64,000 bases of DNA, from NCBI RefSeq assembly GCF_019334345.1, contig NZ_JAHWQX010000001.1, positions 186,001-250,000 on the forward strand, read 5' to 3'. Positions 53,634 through 64,000 of the stretch are shown here, one piece after another. This stretch comes from Neohoeflea coraliihabitans (GTDB taxonomy: Bacteria; Pseudomonadota; Alphaproteobacteria; Rhizobiales; Rhizobiaceae). Positions within the stretch are counted from its first letter, which is position 1; the number at the start of each line of letters is the position of its first letter. A program made the translations under genes and the position numbers. A model generated the notes under the pieces. That model ran no database searches. It saw only the letters and a list, made by a program, of their open reading frames with translations, and was not told the origin of the DNA.

Positions 53634-53816
53634 TCCGAAATCCTCCTTGCGTTGATCGTGTGATGCGCCGCCGCACGATTGCGCGTTTGCTGTCGCAGTC
53701 TCCGCCCACGAAGCATCAACTGCTTATCAGATTATCTGCTTCGCAATGCTGCCGCCAGCACCCGGCGGAAACAAGGCACTGCGCCGATTTTGCAGCGATC
53801 TCGCGCCGCCATCAGT

Positions 53817-55271
53817 TCAAAGCGCAAACACCTTGCCCGGATTCATGATCTCATCCGGATCCAGCGCGCGCTTGATCTGCCGCATGATCTCCACGCTGTC
53901 CCCCAGCTCGGCCGGCAGATACGCCTGTTTGCCCTGGCCGATGCCGTGCTCGCCGGTGCAGGTGCCTTCAAAACGCAGCGCCCGTTCATTCAGCCGCGCC
54001 ACGAACGCCTCTGCGGCCGCGATCTCCGCGGGGCTCTCCACGTCGATCAGCAGCAGCACGTGAAAATTGCCGTCCCCGGCGTGACCGACGATCGGCGCCG
54101 TCAGATCATGGGCCGCGAGATCCTCCTGGGTTTCCACCACACATGCCGCAAGCTGCGAGATCGGCACACAGACATCGGTGGAGAGCCCGCGTGCCCCGGG
54201 CCGCAACTGCAGCGACGCCCAATAGGCATCATGCCGCGCTTTCCACAACCGCGAACGCTTCTCCGGCTCCACCGTCCATGTGAATTCGCCGCCGCCACAC
54301 TCCGCGGCAATCTCGCCAAAGCTTTCCGCCTGTTCCGCCACCCCGGCATCGGAGCCGTGAAATTCGACGAACAGTGAAGGCTGTTCGGCATAGTCGAGAC
54401 CGGAATAGGCGTTGCAGGCCTTCATCTGCAGGGCGTCGAGCAGTTCGATGCGCGCCACCGGGATGCCCATCTGGATGGTCATGATCACTGCCTGGCAGGC
54501 CGCTTCGACGCTCGGGAACGGGCAGACGCCGCCGGAGATCGCCTGCGGAATGCCCTGCAGCCGCAATGTCACCGATGTCAGCACGCCGAGCGTCCCCTCG
54601 GCCCCCACGAACAGGCGCGTCAGGTCGTAGCCGGCCGAGGACTTGCGCGCCCGCTGCGCCGTGCGGATGTGCCGGCCGTCAGCCGTCACCGCCGTCACCG
54701 CAAGCACATTGTCCTTCATCGTGCCGTAGCGCACCGCATTGGTGCCCGAGGCGCGTGTCGAGGCCATGCCGCCGATCGTCGCATTGGCGCCGGGATCGAT
54801 CGGAAAGAACAGTCCGGTGTCGCGCAGTGCGATATTCAGGTCTTCACGGGTGATCCCCGGCTCGACCGTGCAGTCCAGATCCTCCTGGTTGACCTCGATC
54901 ACCCGGTTCATGCGCGTCAGATCGATACAGATGCCGCCGCGCGGCGCATTGACGTGGCCCTCGAGCGATGTCCCGGCGCCGAACGGGATCACCGGCACCC
55001 GATGTTTCGCGCAGGTCCGGACAATCAGTTGCACCTCGTCGCTGGTCTCGGCGAAGATCACCGCGTCCGGCCATTGCGCGGGAATGTAGGTCGTGGTGTG
55101 CGCATGCTGCGCCCGCAGCGCCTCGCCCGTCGACAGCCGCTCGGCAAAACGCTGGCCGAGAATGCCGATCGCTGTCGCGATTCCCGCTTCGTTGCGCGGC
55201 CCTGCCGTTATGTTGGCCAGTCCCATACTCGACTTTCCGTTGGCCGCCTGCGGCCCGTTGCTATCCGACAC
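53817..55271 (-). CDS. FAD-binding 2-hydroxyacid oxidase/dehydrogenase (GlcD/Dld-like)
   Basis: The 484-residue protein has the PCMH-type FAD domain: CAKHRVPVIPFGAGTSLEGHVNAPRGGICIDLTRMNRV and IGGMASTRASGTNAVRYGTMKDNVL. It also has the C-terminal oxidase domain with GEHGIGQGKQAYL and a metal-ligand-like HAGDGNFHV. Members oxidise D-lactate, glycolate or related 2-hydroxyacids at the membrane and pass electrons to the respiratory chain or cytochrome c. Without GlcE/GlcF neighbours it is more likely a single-subunit D-lactate dehydrogenase (cytochrome) type. The 183 bp upstream to the asmA start (53634-53816) contain no gene. Confidence 0.88.
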   Translation of the reverse strand: MSDSNGPQAANGKSSMGLANITAGPRNEAGIATAIGILGQRFAERLSTGEALRAQHAHTTTYIPAQWPDAVIFAETSDEVQLIVRTCAKHRVPVIPFGAGTSLEGHVNAPRGGICIDLTRMNRVIEVNQEDLDCTVEPGITREDLNIALRDTGLFFPIDPGANATIGGMASTRASGTNAVRYGTMKDNVLAVTAVTADGRHIRTAQRARKSSAGYDLTRLFVGAEGTLGVLTSVTLRLQGIPQAISGGVCPFPSVEAACQAVIMTIQMGIPVARIELLDALQMKACNAYSGLDYAEQPSLFVEFHGSDAGVAEQAESFGEIAAECGGGEFTWTVEPEKRSRLWKARHDAYWASLQLRPGARGLSTDVCVPISQLAACVVETQEDLAAHDLTAPIVGHAGDGNFHVLLLIDVESPAEIAAAEAFVARLNERALRFEGTCTGEHGIGQGKQAYLPAELGDSVEIMRQIKRALDPDEIMNPGKVFAL

Positions 55272-55368
55272 GGTCAGGCGTCGGTCCGGTTGCCACCTTG
55301 GCCCGCCCCGCCTCTGCGGCTAATGTGCCCAAGCGCTGCGACTTGTCCAGAGGGAGGACGTGACACCG

Positions 55369-55848
55369 ATGACGACGACCCCGTTCCAGACCCCCCTGCA
55401 GGAGCTCGAACCCGGCTGGTTCGATTATAACGGCCATCTTAACATGGCCTATTACAATGTCCTGTTCGACCGCGCCGTCGATGTCTTTTTCGATGCGCTC
55501 GATTGCGGCGAAGCCTACCGCACCGCAGCCGATTGCAGCTTCTTCACCGCCGAGATCCATGTCAGCTATGTCCGCGAACTGCGCGAGGGCGCCCGCGTCC
55601 GCGCCGATATCCGCGTCGTTGATGTCGACGAAAAGCGCCTGCACGTCTTCGAGGAACTCTATCACGAGGACGGCTGGCTCGCCGCCACCTCGGAAACCCT
55701 GCTGCTGCATGTCGACATGCAGGGCCCGAAGGTGGCGCCAATGCCCGAGGACCTGCACGCCCGGATGGCCGCCCTGTGCCGCAAGCATGCGCATCTGCCC
55801 GCCGACCCCCGCATCGGCCGGTCGATCGCCATTCGCCGCAAGGGCTGA
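55369..55848 (+). CDS. Hot-dog-fold thioesterase
   Basis: The 159-residue protein has the 4HBT pattern: PGWFDYNGHLNMAYYNVLFDRAVDVFF, where the aspartate in the WFDYNGHLN element is the catalytic-site region, and SCFF-like DCSFFTAEIHVSYVRELREGARVRADIRVVDVDEKRLHVFEEL. Such proteins hydrolyse acyl-CoA thioesters; this subgroup is often found with carnitine or betaine metabolism, but no such genes are beside it. GGGAGG lies ten bases before the ATG at 55369; a GTG at 55360 is too close to it. It diverges from the FAD oxidase gene. Confidence 0.85.
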   Translation: MTTTPFQTPLQELEPGWFDYNGHLNMAYYNVLFDRAVDVFFDALDCGEAYRTAADCSFFTAEIHVSYVRELREGARVRADIRVVDVDEKRLHVFEELYHEDGWLAATSETLLLHVDMQGPKVAPMPEDLHARMAALCRKHAHLPADPRIGRSIAIRRKG

Positions 55849-55866
55849 ACTCAGCGCCCGCCAAGC

Positions 55867-57672
55867 CTATGAATAATGATTGCGGATCACTGCCTGCGCC
55901 ACTTCCTCGCGGTCGATCACCCCGGCCACGTCCTCGGCGCGCGGCACGCCCGATTCATTGGCCACGACGATGGCATAGGAGCGCGCCCGCCGGCTCATGC
56001 GCGTGATCACCGTGTTCAGCGTGCTGGTTGGCACCGCGATGACGAAATCCGTGTTCATGATCTCGCCCAGCGTCTGCTTGACGAAGCGGTCGGCGTGATA
56101 GGGCACGGTGGCAAAGCGCACATAACCGACGATCCGCGTCCCGTCGGCGACCACGACACGGTTGGTGTCGACATCCGTATGCGATAGCGCTTCAGTCACC
56201 GACATTTCCGCCGGCAACACCTTGAAACTGTCATTCATCGCCTCGCGCGCCGGCTGCACCAGGAACATGTTGGTGGTCCGGTCGGTGGGAATGGCCCGCC
56301 CGCGCTTGCGCAGCTTGATCGTGTAGATGTCGTTCATCACCAGCGCCCGCCTTATGCCGAGCGCCAACGCCACGGCCAGCACCAGCGGCAGGATGATCGT
56401 GTAGTCGCGAGTCATTTCGAAAACCATCACGATCGCCGTCATCGAGGCGCTTGTCGCCGCCCCGACCATCGCCCCCATGCCGATCATCGCAAACACCGCG
56501 ACCGACAGGCCGGCCTCGGGAAACAGCCATTGCCCGACCGTGCCGATCGCCGCCCCGAGCGTCGCGCCCATGAACAGCGACGGCGAGAAGATGCCGCCCG
56601 AAGCGCCCGCTCCGAGGCTGACGGTGGTCGCCAGCATCTTGGCGACGAACAGCGCCGCCAGCAGCACCGCCGGCAAGTGTCCGCCCGACAGGATGTCCTG
56701 GATCGTCGCATAACCGACGCTCATGACGTGATACTGGCCGGCCGTCAGCATGAACAGATATCCGGTCAGCCCGACGAGGCTCATGCCGAGAATGTTCTTG
56801 AAATAGTCGTTGACCGGCAGCGCCTCGAACCAGTCCTCGGAATATTCCAGCACCTTGACGAAGGCATAGGCGGCCAGTCCCAGCGCAATGCCGGTGAAGG
56901 CCGCCAGGCCGATCTCCGGGAAATTCACTGCATCGGCATGCGCCGGACTCGCCCAGGCTGGCAGATGGAAAGCCGCCTCGGCACCGATGATATGCCGGTA
57001 GGCGTAGGTTGACGTCGCCGTCGCCGCCACCACCGGCAGAAAGCTGCGCGGCGAAATTTCCGGCAGCAGCACCTCGACCGCAAACAACACGCCCCCGAGC
57101 GGCGTGTTGAAGGTCGCAGCGATGCCTGCCCCGGCGCCGGCCGCCAGAAGCGTGATCTTTTGCGAGCGGATCAGCCCGAGCCAGCGCCCGAAGGTCGACC
57201 CGAACGACGCGCCGATCTGGATGATCGGCCCTTCGCGACCAACCGAGGCGCCGGTGCCGATCGACAGGGCCGAAGCGAACGACTTGATCACCGCGACGAT
57301 GCCGCGAACATTGCCGTCGCGGTGGTAGATCGCGAACATCACCTCCGGCACGCCGTGCCCCTTGGCTTCCGGCGCGAAGGTCTTGACCAGGAACACCACA
57401 ATCAGTCCGCCAATCACCGGCACCAGGATGATAAACGGACCCCACGGGCTCGGCGGACCATAGACATTCGGATCGAGTTCGAACGACAGCAACCCGTAAA
57501 ACGACAGGTTGTAGATGCCGGCAATCAGATATTTGAAGACGATGGCGCCGGCCGCCGCCACAAGCCCGACGATGAAAGCCAGGAACACCAGCAGCGGCAG
57601 ACCGACCTCGCGTTCACCCTCGCCCACCTCCTCGTTCGAGGTATTCGGGACGGGCGAGAGCGGGCGATTCAT
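55867..57672 (-). CDS. ClC-family chloride channel with C-terminal CBS domains
   Basis: The 601-residue protein has the ClC membrane domain (about 25-430) and two C-terminal CBS domains (about 455-600). Ion-selectivity motifs are visible: GHGVPEV in place of GSGIP, GREGP with the gating glutamate (Glu147) and GGIFSP for GxFxP. At the site equivalent to the proton glutamate of the E. coli antiporter (second E of FIIEEM), the sequence is FAVEVLLPE, giving valine (Val201). This matches channel-type ClCs and argues for passive chloride conductance. The ATG at 57672 is chosen over a GTG nine bases upstream; neither has a good ribosome-binding site. Confidence 0.9.
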   Translation of the reverse strand: MNRPLSPVPNTSNEEVGEGEREVGLPLLVFLAFIVGLVAAAGAIVFKYLIAGIYNLSFYGLLSFELDPNVYGPPSPWGPFIILVPVIGGLIVVFLVKTFAPEAKGHGVPEVMFAIYHRDGNVRGIVAVIKSFASALSIGTGASVGREGPIIQIGASFGSTFGRWLGLIRSQKITLLAAGAGAGIAATFNTPLGGVLFAVEVLLPEISPRSFLPVVAATATSTYAYRHIIGAEAAFHLPAWASPAHADAVNFPEIGLAAFTGIALGLAAYAFVKVLEYSEDWFEALPVNDYFKNILGMSLVGLTGYLFMLTAGQYHVMSVGYATIQDILSGGHLPAVLLAALFVAKMLATTVSLGAGASGGIFSPSLFMGATLGAAIGTVGQWLFPEAGLSVAVFAMIGMGAMVGAATSASMTAIVMVFEMTRDYTIILPLVLAVALALGIRRALVMNDIYTIKLRKRGRAIPTDRTTNMFLVQPAREAMNDSFKVLPAEMSVTEALSHTDVDTNRVVVADGTRIVGYVRFATVPYHADRFVKQTLGEIMNTDFVIAVPTSTLNTVITRMSRRARSYAIVVANESGVPRAEDVAGVIDREEVAQAVIRNHYS

Positions 57673-57881
57673 GGCGGTCACGGACGGTTGGCGGCCTGCT
57701 GGCAGCCGCGGGGGGATAGCGGTTTCGCTCTAACGCAGTTGTTCCACCCGGCACAAGGGGCCAGGCCGGTCGCACGGTCCGAAACGGCAAGCTTCCCCGT
57801 TTGCATCCGCACTGATTGCGGCTATGGCATTGTCTCTCTGCTGCCGCATCCCGGCGCTGTACACCCGATCAGGAGGCCCCC

Positions 57882-58856
57882 ATGCTGCGCGTGTTCGATT
57901 GCACCGGTACCGAACTCGAGGTTCCCCCCTCCCGTGATCTGACGACTCTTTCGGCCCCGTGCTGGCTGGATCTCAACGACCCGACGCCACAGGAGATCGC
58001 CGCCGTCGAACGACTCAACGACATCGATCTGCCAAGCCGCGATGAACTCGGCGACATCGAACCCTCGAGCCGGCTCTATGTCGAGGATGACGCCATTTTT
58101 CTGACCGCCAGCGTCGCCTGCCGCACCGATCTCGAGATCCCCGGTCTGACCGATATCGGCTTCATCCTGGCGCGCGGCCGGCTGATTACCCTGCGCCACG
58201 CCGAACCGCGGGCCTTCCCGGTCTTCATGGCCAATCTGCCGCGCACCGCCGATCTCGACGATGGCACCGACATTCTGCTGTATCTGCTCGAGGCGATCGT
58301 CGACCGGGCCGCCGAAGTGCTCGAGGGCGCCTCGCGCGACGTCGATGCGCTGACCACCGAAGTCTTTCACGCCGAGGAGGAAAAGCGCCTCAACCGCGCC
58401 ACCCGCAGCCTTGAGGGCCAGCTCGCCGCCATCTCCACCCTGCAGCGGCGCGTGGCCAAAGTGCGTGAAAGCCTGATCACCCTGTCGCGCGCCACGGCCT
58501 TTCTGCAGACCCAGCGCAGCGCGCTTGACACCAAGCCGCGCAAGGAGAAATGCCGCTCGGTCAACCGCGACATCACTTCGCTGTCGGAACATGCCGGCTT
58601 CATCGCCGGCAACATCACCTTCCTGCTCGATGCCTGTCTCGGTCTGATCTCGGTGCAGCAGAACACCGTGATGAAGATCTTCTCGATCGCCGCACTCATT
58701 CTCTTGCCGCCGACCTTTATCGGCGCCGTCTACGGCATGAATTTCCGATATATGCCGGAACTCGATTTCCGCTGGGGCTATCCCATGGCCCTCGTCGCCA
58801 TGTTTCTCTCAGGGGCGATTCCCTTTCTCTGGTTCCGCAAGAAAGGCTGGCTGTAG
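57882..58856 (+). CDS. corA: CorA-family divalent metal transporter
   Basis: The 324-residue protein has the CorA layout: a large cytoplasmic N-terminal domain with long helices (LEGASRDVDALTTEVFHAEEEKRLNRATRSLEGQL) and two C-terminal membrane segments. The signature YGMNF (GMN filter) follows the first of them, and a basic FRKKGWL tail ends the protein. It mediates Mg2+ uptake; ZntB-like zinc export is the alternative, which the GMN motif cannot exclude. The ATG at 57882 has AGGAGG upstream. It diverges from the ClC gene across about 210 bp. Confidence 0.92.
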   Translation: MLRVFDCTGTELEVPPSRDLTTLSAPCWLDLNDPTPQEIAAVERLNDIDLPSRDELGDIEPSSRLYVEDDAIFLTASVACRTDLEIPGLTDIGFILARGRLITLRHAEPRAFPVFMANLPRTADLDDGTDILLYLLEAIVDRAAEVLEGASRDVDALTTEVFHAEEEKRLNRATRSLEGQLAAISTLQRRVAKVRESLITLSRATAFLQTQRSALDTKPRKEKCRSVNRDITSLSEHAGFIAGNITFLLDACLGLISVQQNTVMKIFSIAALILLPPTFIGAVYGMNFRYMPELDFRWGYPMALVAMFLSGAIPFLWFRKKGWL

Positions 58857-58927
58857 CGGCTGCTGTCCGCCGCCCCTTGCAGCGCCGGGCACGCCCGGCT
58901 AGGTCTGTCGCAAACGGAGTATCGCCC

Positions 58928-59581
58928 TTGCCAGTTTTCCTTTCCGCCCGCGCGCGTCTTGGTTCGCGGCGTGTCTTCACGTCTTGCGCGCCCCTCCTTC
59001 GCCGCTGGTCAGCTGCGTTGATTTTCGCTCTCCTCGGGCTGGCTCCGGCGCACGCCGTCACCCCGGTCGAGCAGGTCGAGCCCTATGCAATCTCGGGCCA
59101 GAGCGGCGCCGAACTCTACGCCTCGATCGGCGCCAGGGGACCGAAGCTCTCCGATGGCCGCCGCACCATTGCCCACACCACCTTCAAGCTGACCTGGCGG
59201 CGCGATTACCGGCCCCAGGCAGATGGTGCCTGCGTGCTGGCAACAGCCATTCCGAAACTGATCATCACCTACACCCTGCCCAAGCCGCGCGGCGCCATGC
59301 CTGCCCCGGTCGCCCAGCGCTGGAAGCGGTTCTATGACGGCGTCGCCGCGCACGAACGCGTGCATGGCCGCTATATCGTCGAGATGGTCGAGAAAATCGA
59401 GGCGGTCAGCACCGGGATGCGCGCCGAGGACGATCCCGGCTGCCAAAAGGTCCGTGCCTTTCTGCAGCGCAACCTGAAGGTGCTCTCCGATGAGCAGCGG
59501 GCCCGCGGCCGGGCCTTCGACCGCGACGAGATGAGCGCCGGCGGCAATGTTCAGGGCCTGATTTTCGACCTGATCAAGTAG
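58928..59581 (+). CDS. DUF922-family secreted protein, putative zinc protease
   Basis: The 217-residue protein has an N-terminal hydrophobic signal region (WSAALIFALLGLAPAHA) and a core with AAHERVHGRYIVEMVE, an HExxH-type zinc motif of the DUF922 family. The TTG at 58928 is chosen because GGAG precedes it by eight bases and no nearby ATG or GTG is suitable; a longer frame would run through corA. Proteolytic activity is inferred from the motif only. It is co-directional with corA, 71 bp away, and converges with uvrD six bases downstream. Confidence 0.75.
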   Translation: MPVFLSARARLGSRRVFTSCAPLLRRWSAALIFALLGLAPAHAVTPVEQVEPYAISGQSGAELYASIGARGPKLSDGRRTIAHTTFKLTWRRDYRPQADGACVLATAIPKLIITYTLPKPRGAMPAPVAQRWKRFYDGVAAHERVHGRYIVEMVEKIEAVSTGMRAEDDPGCQKVRAFLQRNLKVLSDEQRARGRAFDRDEMSAGGNVQGLIFDLIK

Positions 59582-59587
59582 GCTGGC

Positions 59588-62098
59588 TCACACCGGCTCG
59601 ACGAACCCGTCCAGCACCCGTTTCTGGCCAGCCTTGTCGAAATCGATCGTCAGCTTGTTGCCGTCGATCGCCGCGATGTTGCCATTGCCGAATTTCAGGT
59701 GAAACACACGGTCGCCGACCGAGAAGGACGACGGCACGTCGGTGGTCGAGCGCGCCACCAGTTCGCCCTCGATGGTGCGCGCCCGCGGGCCCGATTCGCC
59801 ATAGGCCACCCGTTCGACCGCGTGGCCCGAGCGCGTCCCCCAGTTCTCGCGCGTCGCCGAAGTGGCATTCTGCTGCGCCCGCCGCCAGCCGGGTGACTGG
59901 TAATTGCCGGCAAACGGCTCGGCCCGGTCGAAACGCGAGGCGCCATAGGGGCCACCCGACTGGCCGCGCCCGTAACTGGCATAACCACCATACTGCCCAT
60001 CGGTCTCGGCGACTTCGACATGGTCTTCCGGCAACTCATCGAGAAACCGCGACGGGATCGTCGATTGCCACAGACCGTGAATGCGCCGGTTGGACACGAA
60101 CCAGATGTGACAACGCCGCTTGGCGCGCGTCAGCCCGACATAGGCCAGGCGCCGCTCTTCCTCCAGCCCCGAGCGACCACCCTCATCGAGCGCCCGCTGG
60201 TGCGGAAACAGCCCCTCCTCCCAGCCGGGCAGAAACACCGTGTCGAACTCGAGACCCTTCGCCGAGTGCAGCGTCATCAGGGAGACGGCATCCATGTCGG
60301 CGTTGGTGTCGACATCCATCACCAGCGCCACATGCTCGAGGAAGGCCCGCAGCGATTCAAAGCCGCTGATCGTCTCGATCAGCTCCTTCAGGTTCTCCAG
60401 CCGCGACGGCGCATCGGCGGAGCGATCATTCTGCCACATCTCGGTGTAGCCGGATTCCTCGAGAATGACCTCCGCCAGCTCATGTCCCGGCATGGTCTCG
60501 AGCAGGCCCTGCCATCGTGCGAACTGTTCGGTGACGTCGCTCAGCGACTTGCGCGCCCGCGGCTTCAACTCGTCGGTGCCGACCAGGTCCTGTGCCGCCG
60601 CCAGCATCGGCTTGTCGTCGGCGCGCGCATGGTCGTGCAGCAGCCGCACGCTGGCCTCGCCGAGACCGCGCTTCGGCACATTGACGATGCGCCCGAAAGC
60701 CAGGTCGTCGGCCGGCTGGCACACCACCCGGAAATAGGCCATGGCATCGCGGATTTCCTGCCGCTCGTAAAAGCGCGGCCCGCCGATCACCCGGTAGTTC
60801 AGCCCAAGCGTGACGAAGCGTTCTTCGAATTCACGCATCTGGAACGAGGCACGCACCAGGATCGCCATGTCGTTGAGCCGCACGTCGCGGCGCTGCAACT
60901 GCTCGATCTCCTCGCCGACCGCGCGGGCTTCTTCTTCAGAATCCCAGGCCGCATGCACCTGCACACGATCATCATCGGGATCGCGGCGATCGGTGAACAG
61001 CGTTTTGCCCAGCCGCCCCTCATTGTGCGAAATCAGGTGCCCGGCGGCACCGAGAATATGTTCGCTGGAGCGATAATTGCGCTCGAGCCGCACCACCTTG
61101 GCGCCGGGAAAATCCCGGTCGAAGCGCAAAATGTTCTCCACCTCGGCGCCGCGCCAGCCATAGATCGACTGATCGTCATCGCCGACGCAGCAGATGTTCG
61201 GGGCATTCTCGCGCCGCCCCGTATCGCCGTCCTCGGCGGCCGGTCGCTGCGCCAGAAGCCGCAGCAGCATGTACTGCGCGGTGTTGGTGTCCTGATACTC
61301 GTCAACGAGCAGGAAGCGGAACTTGCGCTGATACTCCTTCAGAACATCGGGATGGTTGCGGAACATGCGGATCGGATGGCACAGAAGATCACCGAAGTCG
61401 CAGGCATTCAGCGTCTGCAGCCGCGCCTGGTAGGCGGCGAACAGGGCCCGGCCCTTGCCATTGGCGAAAGCCCTCGAATCGCCTTCCGGAATGTCCGCCG
61501 GCGCCAGTCCCTTGTTCTTCCAGCCGTCGATCATCGAGGCGAACTGCCGCGCCGGCCAGCGCTTGTCATCAATGCCCTCGGCCTGGATCAGCTGCTTGAT
61601 CAGCCGCACCACGTCATCGGTGTCGAGAATGGTGAAATCGGAGCGCAAGCCGACCAGTTCGGCATGCCGGCGCAGAAATTTCACCCCGATCGAGTGGAAA
61701 GTGCCAAGCCAAGGCATGCCCTCGACGGCGCCACCGACCAGGAGCGCGATGCGCTCCTTCATCTCGCGCGCCGCCTTGTTGGTGAAGGTAACGGCGAAGA
61801 TCTGCGACGGATAGGCCAGGCCGAGATTGAGAATATGCGCAATGCGCGTTGTCAGCACCCGCGTCTTGCCGGTTCCCGCGCCCGCCAGCACCAGCACCGG
61901 TCCGTCAATCGCCTGCACCGCTTCGGCCTGCTCCGGGTTCAGCCCCCGCAGATAGTCAGGCTGCGCCGCCGCACCGCGTGCCGCCATGGCCCGCGCCGCC
62001 AGCCCGCCGCTCGCGGCCAAGGGGGCGGCATCGGAACGGACCGGTGAAGTTCCAGGCAAATCACCGGGAAAGGGAATATCGTCTTCAGGAAAACTCAT
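59588..62098 (-). CDS. uvrD: UvrD/PcrA-type ATP-dependent DNA helicase
   Basis: The 836-residue protein is a superfamily 1A helicase. Motif I is VLAGAGTGKTRVLTTRI (about 70-86), motif II FLLVDEYQDTN, motif III CVGDDDQSIYGWRGAEVENIL, and motifs V-VI LMTLHSAKGLEFDTVFLPG and RLAYVGLTRAKRRCHI. A UvrD-type C-terminal tail (VFHLKFGNGNIAAIDG) binds RNA polymerase in related enzymes. It acts 3' to 5' in nucleotide excision and mismatch repair. The ATG at 62098 begins after a spurious upstream frame. It lies next to uvrB on the same strand, 119 bp downstream, so a repair operon is possible. Confidence 0.95.
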   Translation of the reverse strand: MSFPEDDIPFPGDLPGTSPVRSDAAPLAASGGLAARAMAARGAAAQPDYLRGLNPEQAEAVQAIDGPVLVLAGAGTGKTRVLTTRIAHILNLGLAYPSQIFAVTFTNKAAREMKERIALLVGGAVEGMPWLGTFHSIGVKFLRRHAELVGLRSDFTILDTDDVVRLIKQLIQAEGIDDKRWPARQFASMIDGWKNKGLAPADIPEGDSRAFANGKGRALFAAYQARLQTLNACDFGDLLCHPIRMFRNHPDVLKEYQRKFRFLLVDEYQDTNTAQYMLLRLLAQRPAAEDGDTGRRENAPNICCVGDDDQSIYGWRGAEVENILRFDRDFPGAKVVRLERNYRSSEHILGAAGHLISHNEGRLGKTLFTDRRDPDDDRVQVHAAWDSEEEARAVGEEIEQLQRRDVRLNDMAILVRASFQMREFEERFVTLGLNYRVIGGPRFYERQEIRDAMAYFRVVCQPADDLAFGRIVNVPKRGLGEASVRLLHDHARADDKPMLAAAQDLVGTDELKPRARKSLSDVTEQFARWQGLLETMPGHELAEVILEESGYTEMWQNDRSADAPSRLENLKELIETISGFESLRAFLEHVALVMDVDTNADMDAVSLMTLHSAKGLEFDTVFLPGWEEGLFPHQRALDEGGRSGLEEERRLAYVGLTRAKRRCHIWFVSNRRIHGLWQSTIPSRFLDELPEDHVEVAETDGQYGGYASYGRGQSGGPYGASRFDRAEPFAGNYQSPGWRRAQQNATSATRENWGTRSGHAVERVAYGESGPRARTIEGELVARSTTDVPSSFSVGDRVFHLKFGNGNIAAIDGNKLTIDFDKAGQKRVLDGFVEPV

Positions 62099-62216
62099 GG
62101 CCCTCAATGTAGTGATTCGCCCCTGGAAAACCAGCAATCCCGGAAAATTCGGGGGTGATGAGTGCTGTCGCCGCGGAACAAGGCGCGAGCCGGCCCGGTG
62201 TCGCGGCCGGAACGTG

Positions 62217-64000
<1,784 letters not shown>

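Noticed and set aside
60020-62047. 675-codon open frame antisense to uvrD
   Set aside because: It is a long shadow frame in GC-rich DNA; all helicase motifs are on the minus strand.

Overview
The window is GC-rich chromosomal DNA from an alphaproteobacterium, most likely of the Hyphomicrobiales (Rhizobiales). The support is a circularly permuted two-piece tmRNA gene, the alpha-type ClpXP adaptor SspB, the thyA-folA-hflK-hflC-DUF2065-degP cluster, divergent miaA/serB, and DUF992, DUF4169 and DUF2853 proteins. I cannot name a genus. I see no rRNA, CRISPR array, insertion sequence or plasmid/phage origin. No stretch longer than about 300 bases lacks a gene or RNA; the longest gaps (5347-5617, 24619-24888, 48233-48485, 16118-16376) are promoter regions or the edge of an AT-rich insertion.

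Left third (1-16.1 kb) is accessory metabolism. After the tail of a molybdenum hydroxylase subunit there is a minus-strand TRAP-transport operon: dctP, an arylmalonate-decarboxylase-like enzyme, dctQ, dctM, then a 2-hydroxyacid dehydrogenase. A LysR gene diverges from it with a textbook T-N11-A box. Next is a second minus-strand operon: an atypical SDR, a ThDP enzyme, a cupin, a GntR/FCD regulator, diaminopropionate ammonia-lyase and a second fold-type II PLP enzyme. It diverges from an aldehyde dehydrogenase across a promoter carrying twin 11-bp palindromic operators. Together these two units look like an uncharacterised import-and-catabolism system for a small carboxylated, possibly amino-substituted compound; the substrate is not evident. 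An MFS exporter with a histidine-rich tail follows.

From 16.1 to 17.9 kb there is an AT-rich insertion with a sulfotransferase-like and a glycosyltransferase-like gene, abutting the 3' end of tRNA-Lys(CTT). Then come an autotransporter, PhzF, NUDIX, endonuclease-family and aminotransferase genes, a DUF992 protein, an acyltransferase, ilvC with a TetR gene, a VOC protein, a lytic transglycosylase lipoprotein, pdxJ and a CitE-like lyase.

The 31.9-47.6 kb part is core genome: a Dda-like helicase, ilvIH preceded by a complete attenuator (leader peptide with an Ile-Leu-Val-Val run plus terminator), ynfA, a HerA-type ATPase, a diguanylate cyclase, miaA/serB with overlapping start codons, a GNAT enzyme, and the degP-hflCK-folA-thyA block. 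From 47.8 to 49.6 kb, ssrA (tmRNA, tag ANDNYAEARLAA) lies directly upstream of sspB, followed by two small overlapping genes. The right end holds a giant AsmA protein apparently starting at CTG, an FAD oxidase, a thioesterase, a channel-like ClC protein, CorA, a DUF922 metalloprotease candidate, UvrD and the truncated uvrB.
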